From Lachnospiraceae bacterium (lineage in GTDB: Bacteria; Bacillota; Clostridia; Lachnospirales; Lachnospiraceae), in assembly GCA_910573755.1 (NCBI GenBank), contig CAJTBO010000008.1, forward strand, positions 62,001-126,000: a stretch of 64,000 nt of DNA. The letters are read 5' to 3'. Both the position numbers and the translations under genes were made by a program. This document shows, in pieces, positions 41,903 to 51,359 of the stretch. Below the pieces are notes generated by a model. The model searched no databases, had not been told where the DNA came from, and saw nothing but the letters and a program-made list of their open reading frames with translations. Within the stretch, counting starts at the first letter, position 1, and each line of letters starts with the position of its first letter.

Positions 41903-42993
41903 AGATTACAGAGATTAAACTGGGGATATTATCAGTGCCGCTCCGGGTGCCTTTTAAAACAGCGCTGCGTACCGTAAACAGCGTGGAGGATGTGATCGTG
42001 GAGATCCATACCGATACGGGGGCTGTGGGTTACGGAGAAGCGCCGCCGACGGGCGCCGTCACCGGCGATACAACGGGGGCGATCACCGGCGCGATCCGGG
42101 ATCATATCGCCAAAACGCTGATCGGCAGGGAGATAGATGATTTTGAGGATCTTTGCATTGCGCTGGATAAGTGTATTGTGAAAAACAGCAGTGCAAAGGC
42201 GGCGGTGGATATGGCGCTCTGGGATCTGTACGGACAGCTTTACCGTATTCCGGTGTACAAACTGATGGGCGGCGCCCGCAAGACCATAACCACCGATATT
42301 ACGATCAGCGTGAACGAGCCAGACGAGATGGTGCGGGATGCGCGGAATGCTATAGAGAGAGGGTATGACTGCCTGAAGGTGAAGGTGGGGAAAGAGCCGG
42401 AAAAGGATATTGCACGGCTTTCGGCGATCCGCGGGGCGGTGCCGAAGGAGACCTGTATCCGGATCGATGCCAACCAGGGCTGGACGCCGAAGGAGGCGGT
42501 GCGTATTTTAAACGGTATGCAGGAGAAAGGGCTGGATATTGAATTTGTGGAACAGCCTGTAAAAGCCCGTGATTTTGACGGGCTGAAATATGTTACGGAG
42601 AGATCCTATGTGCCGGTGCTGGCGGATGAGAGTGTCTTTTCCGCGGAGGATGCGCTGAAGATCATGCAGATGAGGGCGGCGGATCTGGTCAACATCAAGC
42701 TGATGAAATGCGGCGGCCTTTACAATGGATTAAAGATCGCGTCCGTGGCGGAGGTTTACGGTGTGGAATGTATGATCGGCTGTATGCTGGAGGCGAAGAT
42801 CAGCGTCAATGCGGCGGTGCACCTTGCCTGCGCGAAACAGATCATCACAAAGATCGATCTGGACGGCCCGGTGCTCTGCAGTGAAGATCCCGTTCTGGGC
42901 GGCGCTGTTTTTGATGAAAAGATCATTACGGTCTCCGATGAGCCGGGACTTGGCATCAGGGGGATGGAAGAGGGAAGGCTGCGGTATATTTAA
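41899..42993 (+). CDS. Dipeptide epimerase (enolase superfamily, L-Ala-D/L-Glu epimerase-like)
   Basis: This 364-residue enzyme inverts a stereocentre of a dipeptide, probably L-Ala-D-Glu from peptidoglycan turnover, so that peptidases can use it. The capping domain (about 1-125) precedes the barrel. The KxK base motif is in CLKVKVGKEPE. Metal ligands are in RIDANQGW, FVEQP and LADESVF, and the second base lysine is in NIKLMKCGG. The length matches family members. The metallopeptidase PepD is encoded downstream on the opposite strand, which fits a role in dipeptide recycling. Specificity cannot be read from sequence alone. Confidence 0.9.
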   Translation: MKITEIKLGILSVPLRVPFKTALRTVNSVEDVIVEIHTDTGAVGYGEAPPTGAVTGDTTGAITGAIRDHIAKTLIGREIDDFEDLCIALDKCIVKNSSAKAAVDMALWDLYGQLYRIPVYKLMGGARKTITTDITISVNEPDEMVRDARNAIERGYDCLKVKVGKEPEKDIARLSAIRGAVPKETCIRIDANQGWTPKEAVRILNGMQEKGLDIEFVEQPVKARDFDGLKYVTERSYVPVLADESVFSAEDALKIMQMRAADLVNIKLMKCGGLYNGLKIASVAEVYGVECMIGCMLEAKISVNAAVHLACAKQIITKIDLDGPVLCSEDPVLGGAVFDEKIITVSDEPGLGIRGMEEGRLRYI

Positions 42994-43011
42994 GAAACAG
43001 TCTGAGCAGAA

Positions 43012-43047
43012 AAGACCGGCTGGCCAAATGGAAGGGCAGCCGGTCTT
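43012..43047 (+). terminator. Terminator after the dipeptide epimerase
   Basis: AAGACCGGCTG and CAGCCGGTCTT form a perfect 11-bp stem with a 14-base loop, followed by a weak T run. The rest of 43048-43238 holds nothing recognisable. Confidence 0.75.
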
Positions 43048-43238
43048 GTTATCCTGTATGGCAGCGGCTGAAAGTTGATTTTGCCGGGCTGCAGTCACAT
43101 TGCTATGTTTCTGTTTTCAATTGTTGCAGAAATGCTCCGGAAGCCCTTGAGAGAATCTGATATTTCTTTCAGGCAATGAAAACTTACATATTTAACCTGA
43201 CACCCCCTGGATTGGTTTTCATGATCCCTGCCGCTTTT

Positions 43239-44690
43239 TTAACGGGCGGCAAGGATTGCCTTTAAGTATTCCCACACCCGGGCGATGGAAGAGATGCTCA
43301 CATGCTCGTTAGGCGTGTGGATGTCGAACAGGTTCGGTCCGAAGGAGATGCAGTCAAGGCCATCCAGTTTCCCGGAAAAGATGCCGCATTCGAGACCGGC
43401 ATGCATCAATTCGATCTTTGGCTCATAGCCATACTGCTGTTTAAAGATATCCACACACAGATCCCGCAGTCCGGAGGTTCTGGCGTAAGGCCAGGCGGGA
43501 TAATCGCCCTGAAAGTCCGCTGATCCGCCGAGCTGCCCTGCGAGAAGGGTTACTTTTCGGGAGATCATTTCTTTGGCGGAGGCGACGGAACTGCGCACGG
43601 AATGTCTGAGGATCAGTTCATCGTCACTTAGTTCTGCAACGCCCATATTGATGGAGGTTTCCACCAGCCCCGGAAGATCCATGCTCATTGCCTGCACGCC
43701 GTTTGGCATCAGGTTCAGCGCGGTGAGCACCCGCAGCAGGGAATCTTTGTCAAGTACGGAACATTCTCCGGTCCTGCCGGCTGTAAGCCCGAGACGGATA
43801 TCCGGGTCGGCTTTGCCGTATTCCGCTTGCATACAGTCATGAAATTTTTCTATCGTCATTTTTAAAGCGGCTTCCTCGTCCGGCGGGATCAAAATCGCGG
43901 CAGAGCCGCTTTTGGGAATGACGTTTTCTTTTACGCCGGCGTTTAGAGCAGCCAGATCATAGGGCATATGTTCTTTCAGGAGCATCAGAAAACGTCCCAG
44001 CAGTACCGCCGCATTGGCGCGTCCTTTGTCGATCTCCATACCGGAATGGCCGCCCGCAAGACCGGTAAGTTCCAATGTGCAAAAAAGCCCGGTGCGGCGG
44101 GTGCGTTTCACAGGTATATGGCAGCATGTACGCCTGCCGCCGGCGCATCCTGCGGTCAGAATGCCTTCCACCTCGGAGTCGATATTTAACATACGGCGCG
44201 CCCGGCAGGAAGAGAGGTCCATGGCGGAGGCGCCGAGAAGCCCGACCTCTTCACATACCGTGAGAACCACTTCCACCCGGGGATGCGGGATGCCGCCGTC
44301 TTTTGCATCCAAAATCGCCAGCGCGTAGGCAACCGCAATCCCGTTGTCCCCGCCCAGTGTTGTGCCGTCGGCGCGGATATAGTCGCCGTCAATATATACC
44401 CGGGGCCCTTCTTTTTCCAGATCGATCTCGCAGCCCTCTGCTTTGTCCCCGACCATATCCAGATGTCCCTGGATGATCACGGCTTCCGCATCTTCATACC
44501 CCGGCGCAGCCTCAGCGATGATGAGCACGTTGCCCATTTCATCCTGCGTGCATTCATAACCTCTTTCTTTGGCAAATCTGACACAGTAGTCACTCAATTC
44601 CTTTTCATGATGTGAAGTGTGCGGAATGCCGCAGATTTCTTCAAAATACTTAAAAACCGGTTCCGGTTTCAGCCCTGATAATGCGCCCAT
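43239..44690 (-). CDS. pepD: Aminoacyl-histidine dipeptidase PepD (M20 family)
   Basis: This 483-residue zinc peptidase cleaves Xaa-His and other dipeptides in the cytoplasm. Metal ligands are visible: VIIQGHLDMVGDKAEG (His and Asp), TLGGDNGIAVAYALAI (bridging Asp) and VCEEVGLLGASAMDL (catalytic Glu pair). The C-terminal HTPNEHVSISSIARVWEYLK contains the last His. A dimerisation lid domain sits at about 205-390. The length is typical. A GTATAC-type palindrome lies 24-39 bases upstream of the start. The gene converges on the dipeptide epimerase. Confidence 0.93.
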   Translation of the reverse strand: MGALSGLKPEPVFKYFEEICGIPHTSHHEKELSDYCVRFAKERGYECTQDEMGNVLIIAEAAPGYEDAEAVIIQGHLDMVGDKAEGCEIDLEKEGPRVYIDGDYIRADGTTLGGDNGIAVAYALAILDAKDGGIPHPRVEVVLTVCEEVGLLGASAMDLSSCRARRMLNIDSEVEGILTAGCAGGRRTCCHIPVKRTRRTGLFCTLELTGLAGGHSGMEIDKGRANAAVLLGRFLMLLKEHMPYDLAALNAGVKENVIPKSGSAAILIPPDEEAALKMTIEKFHDCMQAEYGKADPDIRLGLTAGRTGECSVLDKDSLLRVLTALNLMPNGVQAMSMDLPGLVETSINMGVAELSDDELILRHSVRSSVASAKEMISRKVTLLAGQLGGSADFQGDYPAWPYARTSGLRDLCVDIFKQQYGYEPKIELMHAGLECGIFSGKLDGLDCISFGPNLFDIHTPNEHVSISSIARVWEYLKAILAAR

Positions 44691-44713
44691 AGTGTATCCC
44701 CCTGTTTTTCCTT

Positions 44714-44729
44714 AATTGTATATACAATT
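44714..44729. promoter_or_regulatory. 16-bp perfect palindrome upstream of pepD
   Basis: AATTGTATATACAATT is a perfect palindrome 24 bases before the pepD start. TGTATATACA is the core bound by several GntR/HutC-type repressors, so an operator is likely; the protein is not in the window. Confidence 0.55.
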
Positions 44730-44948
44730 TGTATCTGACAAGATTTTACAGGGGTTTTAGAGGTTTGTCAAATGTAAGCGGCTGCGGAGGGGAAAAACAG
44801 GGATATTTCAGAAAAAAGGCAATGGCTGGAGAGAGTACAATTTCGCAGAACGCTTTACAAATAGGAATAAATCATGTAGAATGTGAATAGTAATAAACAA
44901 AGCCTATACCGGATGGTGTGGGCTTTCTATAAAAGAGAAAGTGGTGCT

Positions 44949-45638
44949 ATGGAATATAAAAGAATTGATGAAAATACAATACGCTGTATTGTGACGGAAG
45001 AGGATATGGAAAGTTTCGGGCTGAATCTGGACGAGTTTTTAAGCCATTCCGGCAGATCGGACGAATTTTTACAGTACATAGTTTCGGAAGCAAGAGACGA
45101 GTTGGGATACCAGAACGACAAGGGGATCGTTTCCATGCGGCTGGAGGTGCTGAGTGATCGGCGCATCAGCCTTACTTTCGGCAGCGGCAATGAAAAGGAG
45201 ATCCGGGAACAGGTCTTAAAATATCTGAAGGAACTGGCGGAGAGCCGGATCGCGCAGGAGATCGGAAAGCTGCTGGATAATAAGCAGAAGGAAGCCGCAC
45301 CGGCAGATAAAGGACAAAACCTGCCTCAGACTGCGAAGGAGGAAAAGAAGGAAGCATACAGAATGTACTGCTTTACATCCATCGGGGATGTAATGTCTTA
45401 TTGCCGTGCGATAGGATTAAAGCAGCCGATCAGGAGCCATCTGTATAAGGAAAAAGAGAATTATTATCTGATCGTGGACAGATACCGGATCTCGGAGTTC
45501 CATTTTAACCTGCTTACGGCAGTAGCTTTTGATTATGCGAGAGTTCTGGTGGACTCGGATCATTTGTATGACCATCTGCGGGAACATGGCGAGCTTCTGA
45601 TCGGGGACCGGGCGATCGGCACGCTGAGGAAAATATAA
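44949..45638 (+). CDS. mecA: Adaptor protein MecA
   Basis: This 229-residue adaptor brings substrates to the ClpC unfoldase and activates it. The N-terminal substrate-binding domain (about 1-105) starts MEYKRIDENTIRCIVTEEDM, typical of MecA. An acidic/Lys linker (about 110-145) is followed by the C-terminal ClpC-binding domain (about 150-229; YCFTSIGDVMSYCRAIG, SHLYKEKENYYLIVD, EHGELLIGDRAI). ATG 44949 matches the family start; a GTG-started extension to 44883 is unlikely. It has its own unit with a terminator at 45680. Confidence 0.93.
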   Translation: MEYKRIDENTIRCIVTEEDMESFGLNLDEFLSHSGRSDEFLQYIVSEARDELGYQNDKGIVSMRLEVLSDRRISLTFGSGNEKEIREQVLKYLKELAESRIAQEIGKLLDNKQKEAAPADKGQNLPQTAKEEKKEAYRMYCFTSIGDVMSYCRAIGLKQPIRSHLYKEKENYYLIVDRYRISEFHFNLLTAVAFDYARVLVDSDHLYDHLREHGELLIGDRAIGTLRKI

Positions 45639-45679
45639 AACAGGGCAGGAAGATCAGACCATGTATTTTCCTGATGGAT

Positions 45680-45715
45680 AAAGGCGAAACAGCAATTCTG
45701 GCTTTTCGCCTTTTT
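45680..45715 (+). terminator. Terminator after mecA
   Basis: AAAGGCGAAA pairs with TTTCGCCTTT around a 14-base loop and is followed by TT. It is a clear intrinsic terminator. Confidence 0.85.
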
Positions 45716-45769
45716 GTACGAAAGCGGATATGAAGGGCAAAAAGAAATGCGGGTTGAGCGGAGCAAAAG

Positions 45770-46123
45770 ATGAAGAAGAATAAAGAGAGATTACAGTGCA
45801 TACATGCGACTAAAATGATACCGGCGTTTATTTTGAGGGAGTTATCCTGCAGGGAACTGGAACGGTTTATGGAGCATATGGAAGAATGCGAAAACTGTAA
45901 AGAAGAGCTTTCCATACAGTTTCTCGTGGAAGTCGGATTAAACAGTCTGGAGGCGGGAAATACTTTTGATTTACAGGAAGAGTTGAATACGGCATTGGAG
46001 GAAGCGAGGAAAAAAGTGAAGATATATCGTTTTTTCCACCATGGCCTGTTCATACTGGAATGTATCGGCATAGCCGCTGTTTTGCTGCTGGCGGTGCTGT
46101 TTGTTCTGAATTTTGCAGGTTAG
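45770..46123 (+). CDS. Anti-sigma-like zinc-finger membrane protein
   Basis: This 117-residue protein has an N-terminal zf-HC2-like region (about 8-48) with CIHATKMIPAFILRELSCRE and HMEECENCKEEL. The latter matches the HxxxCxxC zinc motif of anti-sigma factors. One membrane helix lies near the C-terminus (about 94-114, IAAVLLLAVLFVLNF). No sigma factor is adjacent, so regulation of a sigma factor is inferred only from the domain. It precedes polA by 80 bases, and a 13-base repeat (TGAATTTTGCAGG) is shared between its end and the polA leader. Confidence 0.7.
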   Translation: MKKNKERLQCIHATKMIPAFILRELSCRELERFMEHMEECENCKEELSIQFLVEVGLNSLEAGNTFDLQEELNTALEEARKKVKIYRFFHHGLFILECIGIAAVLLLAVLFVLNFAG

Positions 46124-46202
46124 GAGGCGTGCGGCTGCGGGACAGAGACGGATGGACAGTATGGCAGATCTGTTTTGAATTTTGCAGGCCGGGAGGAGAA
46201 TC

Positions 46203-48917
46203 ATGGCGAAGAAACTGGTTTTAATAGACGGACACAGTATTTTAAACAGGGCGTTTTACGGACTGCCCGATCTGACAAATGCACAGGGACAGCATACGGG
46301 AGGAGTATACGGTTTTATGACGATCATGCTTAAGGTGCTGGGGGAGGAAAACGCGGATTATCTGGCGGTGGCTTTCGATGTACATGCCCCTACTTTCCGG
46401 CATGAACTGTACGCAGAGTATAAAGGCACAAGAAAACCGATGCCGGAGGAACTCAGGGAGCAGGTGCCTCTGATCAAGGAAGTACTTCAGGCAATGGGAA
46501 TTTTGACCATAGAAAAACCGGGACTTGAGGCGGACGATATTCTCGGAACGCTGGCAAAGCGGGGGGAAAAGGACGGGCTGGAGGTTTCTTTGATCTCCGG
46601 TGACCGGGATCTTCTGCAGATTGCCAGCGAACATATCAAGATCCGGATCCCGAAGACAAAGGGCGGCAGAACGGAAGTCGAGGATTATTACGCGAAGGAT
46701 GTTAAGGCGGCATACCAGGTGACGCCGCAGCAGTTTATCGAATTAAAGGCGCTGATGGGGGATACGGCGGACAATATTCCGGGCGTGCCCAAAGTAGGAC
46801 AAAAGACAGCGACGGATCTGATGGTGTCTTACGGCTCCATCAAAAATATCTATGCGCATCTGGAAGAGATCTCCAAGAAAAGTATCCGGGAGTCTCTGGC
46901 ACAGCACCGCGATCTGGCGGAGTTGAGTTTAAAGCTTGCAGCGATCAATACGGAAGGGGAGTTTCCGTTTGCCTATGAGGATGCGGCGCTGGGCGATCTG
47001 TATACGGATGAAGCCTATGAACTGTTTCAGAGGCTGGCTTTTAAAAACCTGCTGGATCGGTTTGATAAGGAAAAGGGAAAAAAGGAGATTGCCTGCCGGG
47101 AACTGAAAAAGGAACAGGAACTGGATCGTTTTCTGAAAAAGGCGGAGGAAAAGAAACTGGTATCTCTGGCTTTTTATCCGGCAGAGAAACAGGCGCTGAA
47201 AGAGAACGAACAGCTCAGCCTGTTTGTTTCGCAGGAACAGCCGCAGAATGCTTTGCTCTGCGCGGCGCTTTTTGTGCCCGGGGAGGAGGCGGCGTTTATC
47301 AGTTTCGGGGATGCGGAGGAAAAGAACCGCCAGGGGATCACGACGGAGAGGTTTTTGGGGAAACTGCGGGCGCTCTGTAAAAAGGATGTCGCGCTTGCGG
47401 GATTTCAGATGAAGGATTACTATGCTTATCTGGGAGAAGAGGTAAAGACGGAGAAGCTGTTTGATGTGCTGATCGCCGCCTATCTTCTGAATCCTTTGAA
47501 AAGCGATTATCAGATAGAGGATATAGCGGGGGAACATCTGGGAAGCGGAACGGCATCCTACGGTCAGCTTTTCGGAAAAAAGAAAGCGGCGGAAGCTTTT
47601 GCAGACCAGAGAGAGGATTTTGTGCAGTATCTCTGCGGCTGCGCGGGTATTCTGGCGGAAAGTAAACCTGTGCTGGAAGAAAAACTGAAAAAAACCGGAC
47701 AGTATAATCTGTTTCGGGAGATCGAGATGCCCTTATCGAGAGTGCTGTATCATATGGAGCAGGAGGGGGTGCTGGTAAAACCGCAGGAATTAAAGGAATA
47801 CGGGGATGCGCTGACAGGCAGGATCTCGGAACTGGAGGAGTCCATCTGGGAGAAGGCGGGCGTGCATTTTAATATCAATTCGCCCAAACAACTCGGGGAA
47901 GTGCTGTTTGGCACGATGCAGCTTCCCGGCGGCAAGAAGACAAAGACAGGGTATTCCACGGCGGCGGATGTGCTGGAAAAGCTGGCGCCGGAGCATCCGA
48001 TCGTCAGCGAGATTTTGGAGTACCGGACGCTCACAAAACTGAAATCCACTTATGCGGACGGGCTGGCGGCGTATATCGGGGAGGATAACAGGATTCATAC
48101 GACTTTTAACCAGACGATCACGGCTACCGGGCGGATCAGTTCCACGGAACCGAACCTGCAGAATATTCCGATGCGGATGGAACTGGGGCGGCGTATCCGT
48201 AAAGTGTTTGTGCCCAAAGAGGGGTTTGTGCTGATGGATGCGGATTATTCCCAGATAGAACTGAGGGTGCTGGCTTCCATGTCCGGGGATCAGCAGTTGA
48301 TCGAAGCTTATCAGCAGGATGCGGATATCCACAGGATCACGGCGTCCAAAGTGTTCCATGTGCCGCAGGATGAGGTGACTTCTCTGCAGAGACGGAACGC
48401 GAAGGCTGTAAATTTCGGTATTGTATACGGCATCAGTTCCTTCGGGCTGAGCCAGGATCTGAGCATTTCCAAAAAGGAAGCGGCGGAGTATATTGAGAAG
48501 TATTTTGAGACTTATCCCGGGATCAAGGCATTTCTGGATGAGTGTGTGCAGAGCGCCAGGGAAAAGGGGTATTCTGTCACGATGCTGGGCAGGCGGAGGC
48601 CTGTGCCGGAACTTTCTTCGGATAACTTTATGCAGCGCTCTTTTGGGGAGCGGGTGGCGATGAACGCGCCGATTCAGGGAACGGCTGCGGATATCATTAA
48701 GATCGCTATGGTGCGGGTGGATGAAAGACTGCGGAAGGAAGGGTTTCGCTCACGGCTGATTCTGCAGGTGCATGATGAACTGTTAGTGGAAACCGCCATG
48801 GAGGAGATTGAACAGGTGCGGGAGATCTTAAGTGCGCAAATGCGTCAGGCGGCGAAGCTGTCGGTGGAACTGGAGATTGATCTGAGCTATGGGGATAACT
48901 GGTATGACGCGCATTGA
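46203..48917 (+). CDS. polA: DNA polymerase I
   Basis: This 904-residue polymerase removes primers and fills gaps in replication and repair. The 5' flap nuclease covers about 1-290 (IDGHSILNRAFYG, GLEADDILGTLAKRG, GDTADNIPGVPKVGQKTA). The middle 3'-5' exonuclease-like domain (about 305-490) lacks the DxE catalytic residues, as in Bacillus-type enzymes, so proofreading is absent. The polymerase domain (about 500-904) has motif A DADYSQIELRVLA, motif B RRNAKAVNFGIVYG and motif C QVHDELLVE. ATG 46203 follows GGGAGGAGAATC. The SdpI-like gene starts 15 bases later. Confidence 0.97.
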   Translation: MAKKLVLIDGHSILNRAFYGLPDLTNAQGQHTGGVYGFMTIMLKVLGEENADYLAVAFDVHAPTFRHELYAEYKGTRKPMPEELREQVPLIKEVLQAMGILTIEKPGLEADDILGTLAKRGEKDGLEVSLISGDRDLLQIASEHIKIRIPKTKGGRTEVEDYYAKDVKAAYQVTPQQFIELKALMGDTADNIPGVPKVGQKTATDLMVSYGSIKNIYAHLEEISKKSIRESLAQHRDLAELSLKLAAINTEGEFPFAYEDAALGDLYTDEAYELFQRLAFKNLLDRFDKEKGKKEIACRELKKEQELDRFLKKAEEKKLVSLAFYPAEKQALKENEQLSLFVSQEQPQNALLCAALFVPGEEAAFISFGDAEEKNRQGITTERFLGKLRALCKKDVALAGFQMKDYYAYLGEEVKTEKLFDVLIAAYLLNPLKSDYQIEDIAGEHLGSGTASYGQLFGKKKAAEAFADQREDFVQYLCGCAGILAESKPVLEEKLKKTGQYNLFREIEMPLSRVLYHMEQEGVLVKPQELKEYGDALTGRISELEESIWEKAGVHFNINSPKQLGEVLFGTMQLPGGKKTKTGYSTAADVLEKLAPEHPIVSEILEYRTLTKLKSTYADGLAAYIGEDNRIHTTFNQTITATGRISSTEPNLQNIPMRMELGRRIRKVFVPKEGFVLMDADYSQIELRVLASMSGDQQLIEAYQQDADIHRITASKVFHVPQDEVTSLQRRNAKAVNFGIVYGISSFGLSQDLSISKKEAAEYIEKYFETYPGIKAFLDECVQSAREKGYSVTMLGRRRPVPELSSDNFMQRSFGERVAMNAPIQGTAADIIKIAMVRVDERLRKEGFRSRLILQVHDELLVETAMEEIEQVREILSAQMRQAAKLSVELEIDLSYGDNWYDAH

Positions 48918-48931
48918 GGAGGTGCCGGAGA

Positions 48932-49312
48932 ATGTGGTTCTGGTGGTTTATGTTTGTCTGTGACATGCTGATACCTGTGACTTTCATCATCTGCGGAAAG
49001 ATGATGCAGAGACAGGCGTCTGAGAAGATGAGCGGGAGGGCGGGGTACCGCACAAAGTGCTCGATGAGAAATGCGGAAACATGGAAGTTCGCGAATGAAC
49101 ATTGCGGGCGGCTGTGGTGGAGAATCGGCTGGTGTATGCTGCCGCTGTCCGCTCTTGTGCATCTTCCGTTTATCCACAGTTCCACAGGTACGATTGGATC
49201 GATGGGCGGAATCCTCTGTGCGATACAGACATTGGCTTTGATTGTATCTATTATACCGACAGAGGCCGCATTGAGAAAGACGTTTACGGAGAACGGGGAG
49301 AGAATTGGATAA
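48932..49312 (+). CDS. SdpI-like small membrane protein
   Basis: This 126-residue protein has three predicted membrane segments (about 2-22, 62-82 and 90-112). It carries the SdpI-family central pattern GYRTKCSMRNAETWKFANEHCGRLWWRIG. SdpI-type proteins provide immunity to the Bacillus toxin SdpC or act as general membrane proteins. Here no toxin gene is near, so immunity is speculative. The ATG at 48932 follows GAGGAGGTGCCGG, and it lies in the polA unit. Confidence 0.75.
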   Translation: MWFWWFMFVCDMLIPVTFIICGKMMQRQASEKMSGRAGYRTKCSMRNAETWKFANEHCGRLWWRIGWCMLPLSALVHLPFIHSSTGTIGSMGGILCAIQTLALIVSIIPTEAALRKTFTENGERIG

Positions 49313-49471
49313 ATAGGTTGAACTGATAAAGGAAGCAGGGGATTGGAAGAAAGACAGCGGAAGCTGGTCCGGGTGATATTTTTATGATTCCTCTGTTTTT
49401 GCTATCGGACTGGGATTTTGAAGAACTTTTGAGCCGGCTTTCCGGGAGTATTGGATAAAAAGGGACATATC

Positions 49472-49942
49472 ATGAGAAGAAAAGACAGAGAGATAAAAGA
49501 ATTTGACGGGATTGTCAATGTGATAAAAAAATGTGATGTATGCCGTGTGGCATTAAATGATGACGGATATCCTTATATTGTTCCGCTTAATTTCGGTATG
49601 AAAGCGGAGGGCGGGCAGATCATTCTCTACTTTCACGGCGCAGGTGAAGGAAAAAAGTATGAACTGATAAGAAAGGATAACAGGGCGGGCTTCGAGATGG
49701 ACTGCTCCCATAAGCTTATTGCGGACAAAGAAGCGTGCAGCTGTACGATGCAGTATGAGAGCGTTGCCGGCAGAGGAAGGATAGAGATCGTGCCGGAGGA
49801 GGAGAAATATGATGCCCTGCGCGCGCTGATGAAACAATACCATGAAGAGGATTTTTCCTTTCCGGGGGAAGCGGTAAAAGGTACGACGGTTATGAAGCTT
49901 ATTGTGGAACAGGTGAGCGGAAAGAGGAATATAAGGCGGTAA
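49472..49942 (+). CDS. Pyridoxamine 5'-phosphate oxidase-fold protein (NimA-like)
   Basis: This 156-residue flavin-fold protein begins with MRRKDREIKEFDGIVNVIKK. It then has CDVCRVALNDDGYPYIVPLNFG and IILYFHGAGEGKKYELIRKD, the pattern of NimA-related flavin reductases. GRGRIEIVPEEEKYDAL and HEEDFSFPGEAVKGTTVMKL complete the domain. It likely binds FMN and reduces an unknown substrate; nitroimidazole reduction is a known activity in relatives. ATG 49472 has AAAGGGAC ahead of it; a TTG at 49451 is an alternative. Confidence 0.85.
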   Translation: MRRKDREIKEFDGIVNVIKKCDVCRVALNDDGYPYIVPLNFGMKAEGGQIILYFHGAGEGKKYELIRKDNRAGFEMDCSHKLIADKEACSCTMQYESVAGRGRIEIVPEEEKYDALRALMKQYHEEDFSFPGEAVKGTTVMKLIVEQVSGKRNIRR

Positions 49943-50176
49943 TAGCCGATATAGAGGGGATGGATTTTGGATATACAATCGGATATTGAAATATTTTCAA
50001 TACAGGCTATGGAAGCATTTGCAAAATGAAATTGTATTTCCGGAGAAAAAACAATTGATATTTTTCATCATTATCAGATTAAAAAAAATGATGATGCGGC
50101 ATTTGAAAAGGTTGAGGTTAGCGGGGAGAAAACAGACCAAAGCAGTGTTCTGTGAGAAAATAAAAGGGTGATCCGG

Positions 50177-50656
50177 ATGAAAAAAGCAGAGATAAAAACA
50201 AACGCCATGCGGCTTTTAGAGCAGAAAAAGATTCCCTATACGGTTCACAATTATGTGGATTCCGGAGTGATCAGCGGTATGGAGGTGGCACAGGTGCTGG
50301 GAGAGGACCCGGATGTGGTCTTTAAGACGCTGGTTACCGTGGGAAAATCAGGGGAGCACTATGTTTTTGTGGTGCCTGTGAGCAGGGAACTGGATCTGAA
50401 GAAAGCGGCACAGGCGGCGGGAGAGAAAAGCATCAGTATGATAAAGTCAAAGGATCTGCTGGATCTTACCGGTTACATCCATGGCGGCTGTTCTCCTGTA
50501 GGCATGAAAAAGTTTTTCAGGACGTTTGTTGACAGCAGTGCGGAAAAAACGGAGACGATCATGGTCAGCGGAGGAAAAGTCGGCTATCAGATTGAGATTG
50601 CGCCGGCGGAACTGGCGAAAGTGATACGGTTTTCGTTTGCGGATATTGCGGAATGA
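50177..50656 (+). CDS. YbaK/ProX-type aminoacyl-tRNA deacylase (Cys-tRNA(Pro) deacylase-like)
   Basis: This 159-residue cytosolic protein should hydrolyse mischarged tRNA, usually Cys-tRNA(Pro). Family motifs are IPYTVHNYVDSG near residue 18, VFKTLVTVGKSGEHYVFVVP (the catalytic Lys region), DLTGYIHGGCSPVGMKKFFR and the C-terminal VSGGKVGYQIEIAP. The length is normal. The start is ATG 50177, with GTG 50168 as an alternative. A 226-base leader after the previous gene shows an AT-rich stretch but no other gene. Confidence 0.92.
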   Translation: MKKAEIKTNAMRLLEQKKIPYTVHNYVDSGVISGMEVAQVLGEDPDVVFKTLVTVGKSGEHYVFVVPVSRELDLKKAAQAAGEKSISMIKSKDLLDLTGYIHGGCSPVGMKKFFRTFVDSSAEKTETIMVSGGKVGYQIEIAPAELAKVIRFSFADIAE

Positions 50657-50753
50657 ACAGCGTAAGCAGCATAAAGGAGTTTCCTGCGGAAAGCGGCGCT
50701 AACATTGAAAGATATATTTTATATTAAATTAAAAATGGAAAGAAGAAATACAG

Positions 50754-51359
50754 ATGAAGACAATCGGCATTACCGGCGGAGTGGGCAGCGGGAAATCGGA
50801 AATTTTATATTATATCAGAGGTCATTATCCCTGCGAGATCGTTCTGGCGGATGATCTGGCAAAGGAACTGCAGGAACCGGGGGCGTTATGCTATACGGCT
50901 TTGGTGGAACTTTTAGGGGCGGATGTTGTCGGGGAGGACGGCAGGATACGGAAAGCGGCGATGGCGGATAAAATATTCGGAAACAGTGCGCTGCTTGAAA
51001 AAATAAACGCTTTGATCCATCCGGCGGTTGTCGCGGAAATTCTGCGCCGGAGAGACCTGGCGGAAAAAAATGAAAAAATAAAACTGTTTTTTGTGGAAGC
51101 GGCATTGCTAATTGAGAACGGATTCGATAAAATATGTGATGAGATGTGGTATATTTATGCAGAGGAGGGCATCCGGCGGGCGCGCCTTAAAGCATCCCGC
51201 GGATACAGTGAAGAGAAGATAACCGCCATAATGGAGAAACAGCTTCCGGAAAGTATATTCCGGAAAACCTGTCAGGTGGTGATCGACAACAGCGCGTCTC
51301 TTCCGGAAAGCATCAGACAGATCGATCAGGTATTGGAGGCTTATCAGTGGCAAAAGTGA
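50754..51359 (+). CDS. coaE: Dephospho-CoA kinase
   Basis: This 201-residue enzyme makes the last step of coenzyme A synthesis, phosphorylating dephospho-CoA with ATP. The P loop GITGGVGSGKSE is at about 4-15, followed by VLADDLAKELQEPG, IHPAVVAEI, EAALLIENGFDKICDEMWYI and the lid RGYSEEKITAIMEKQ. It overlaps the start of the FtsA-like gene by 13 bases, indicating translational coupling. GGAAAGAAG lies ahead of the ATG. Confidence 0.94.
   Translation: MKTIGITGGVGSGKSEILYYIRGHYPCEIVLADDLAKELQEPGALCYTALVELLGADVVGEDGRIRKAAMADKIFGNSALLEKINALIHPAVVAEILRRRDLAEKNEKIKLFFVEAALLIENGFDKICDEMWYIYAEEGIRRARLKASRGYSEEKITAIMEKQLPESIFRKTCQVVIDNSASLPESIRQIDQVLEAYQWQK

Noticed and set aside
48932-49312. Toxin-immunity locus at the SdpI-like gene
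   Set aside because: No SdpC-like toxin or other sdp gene is nearby, so the family resemblance alone does not support it.
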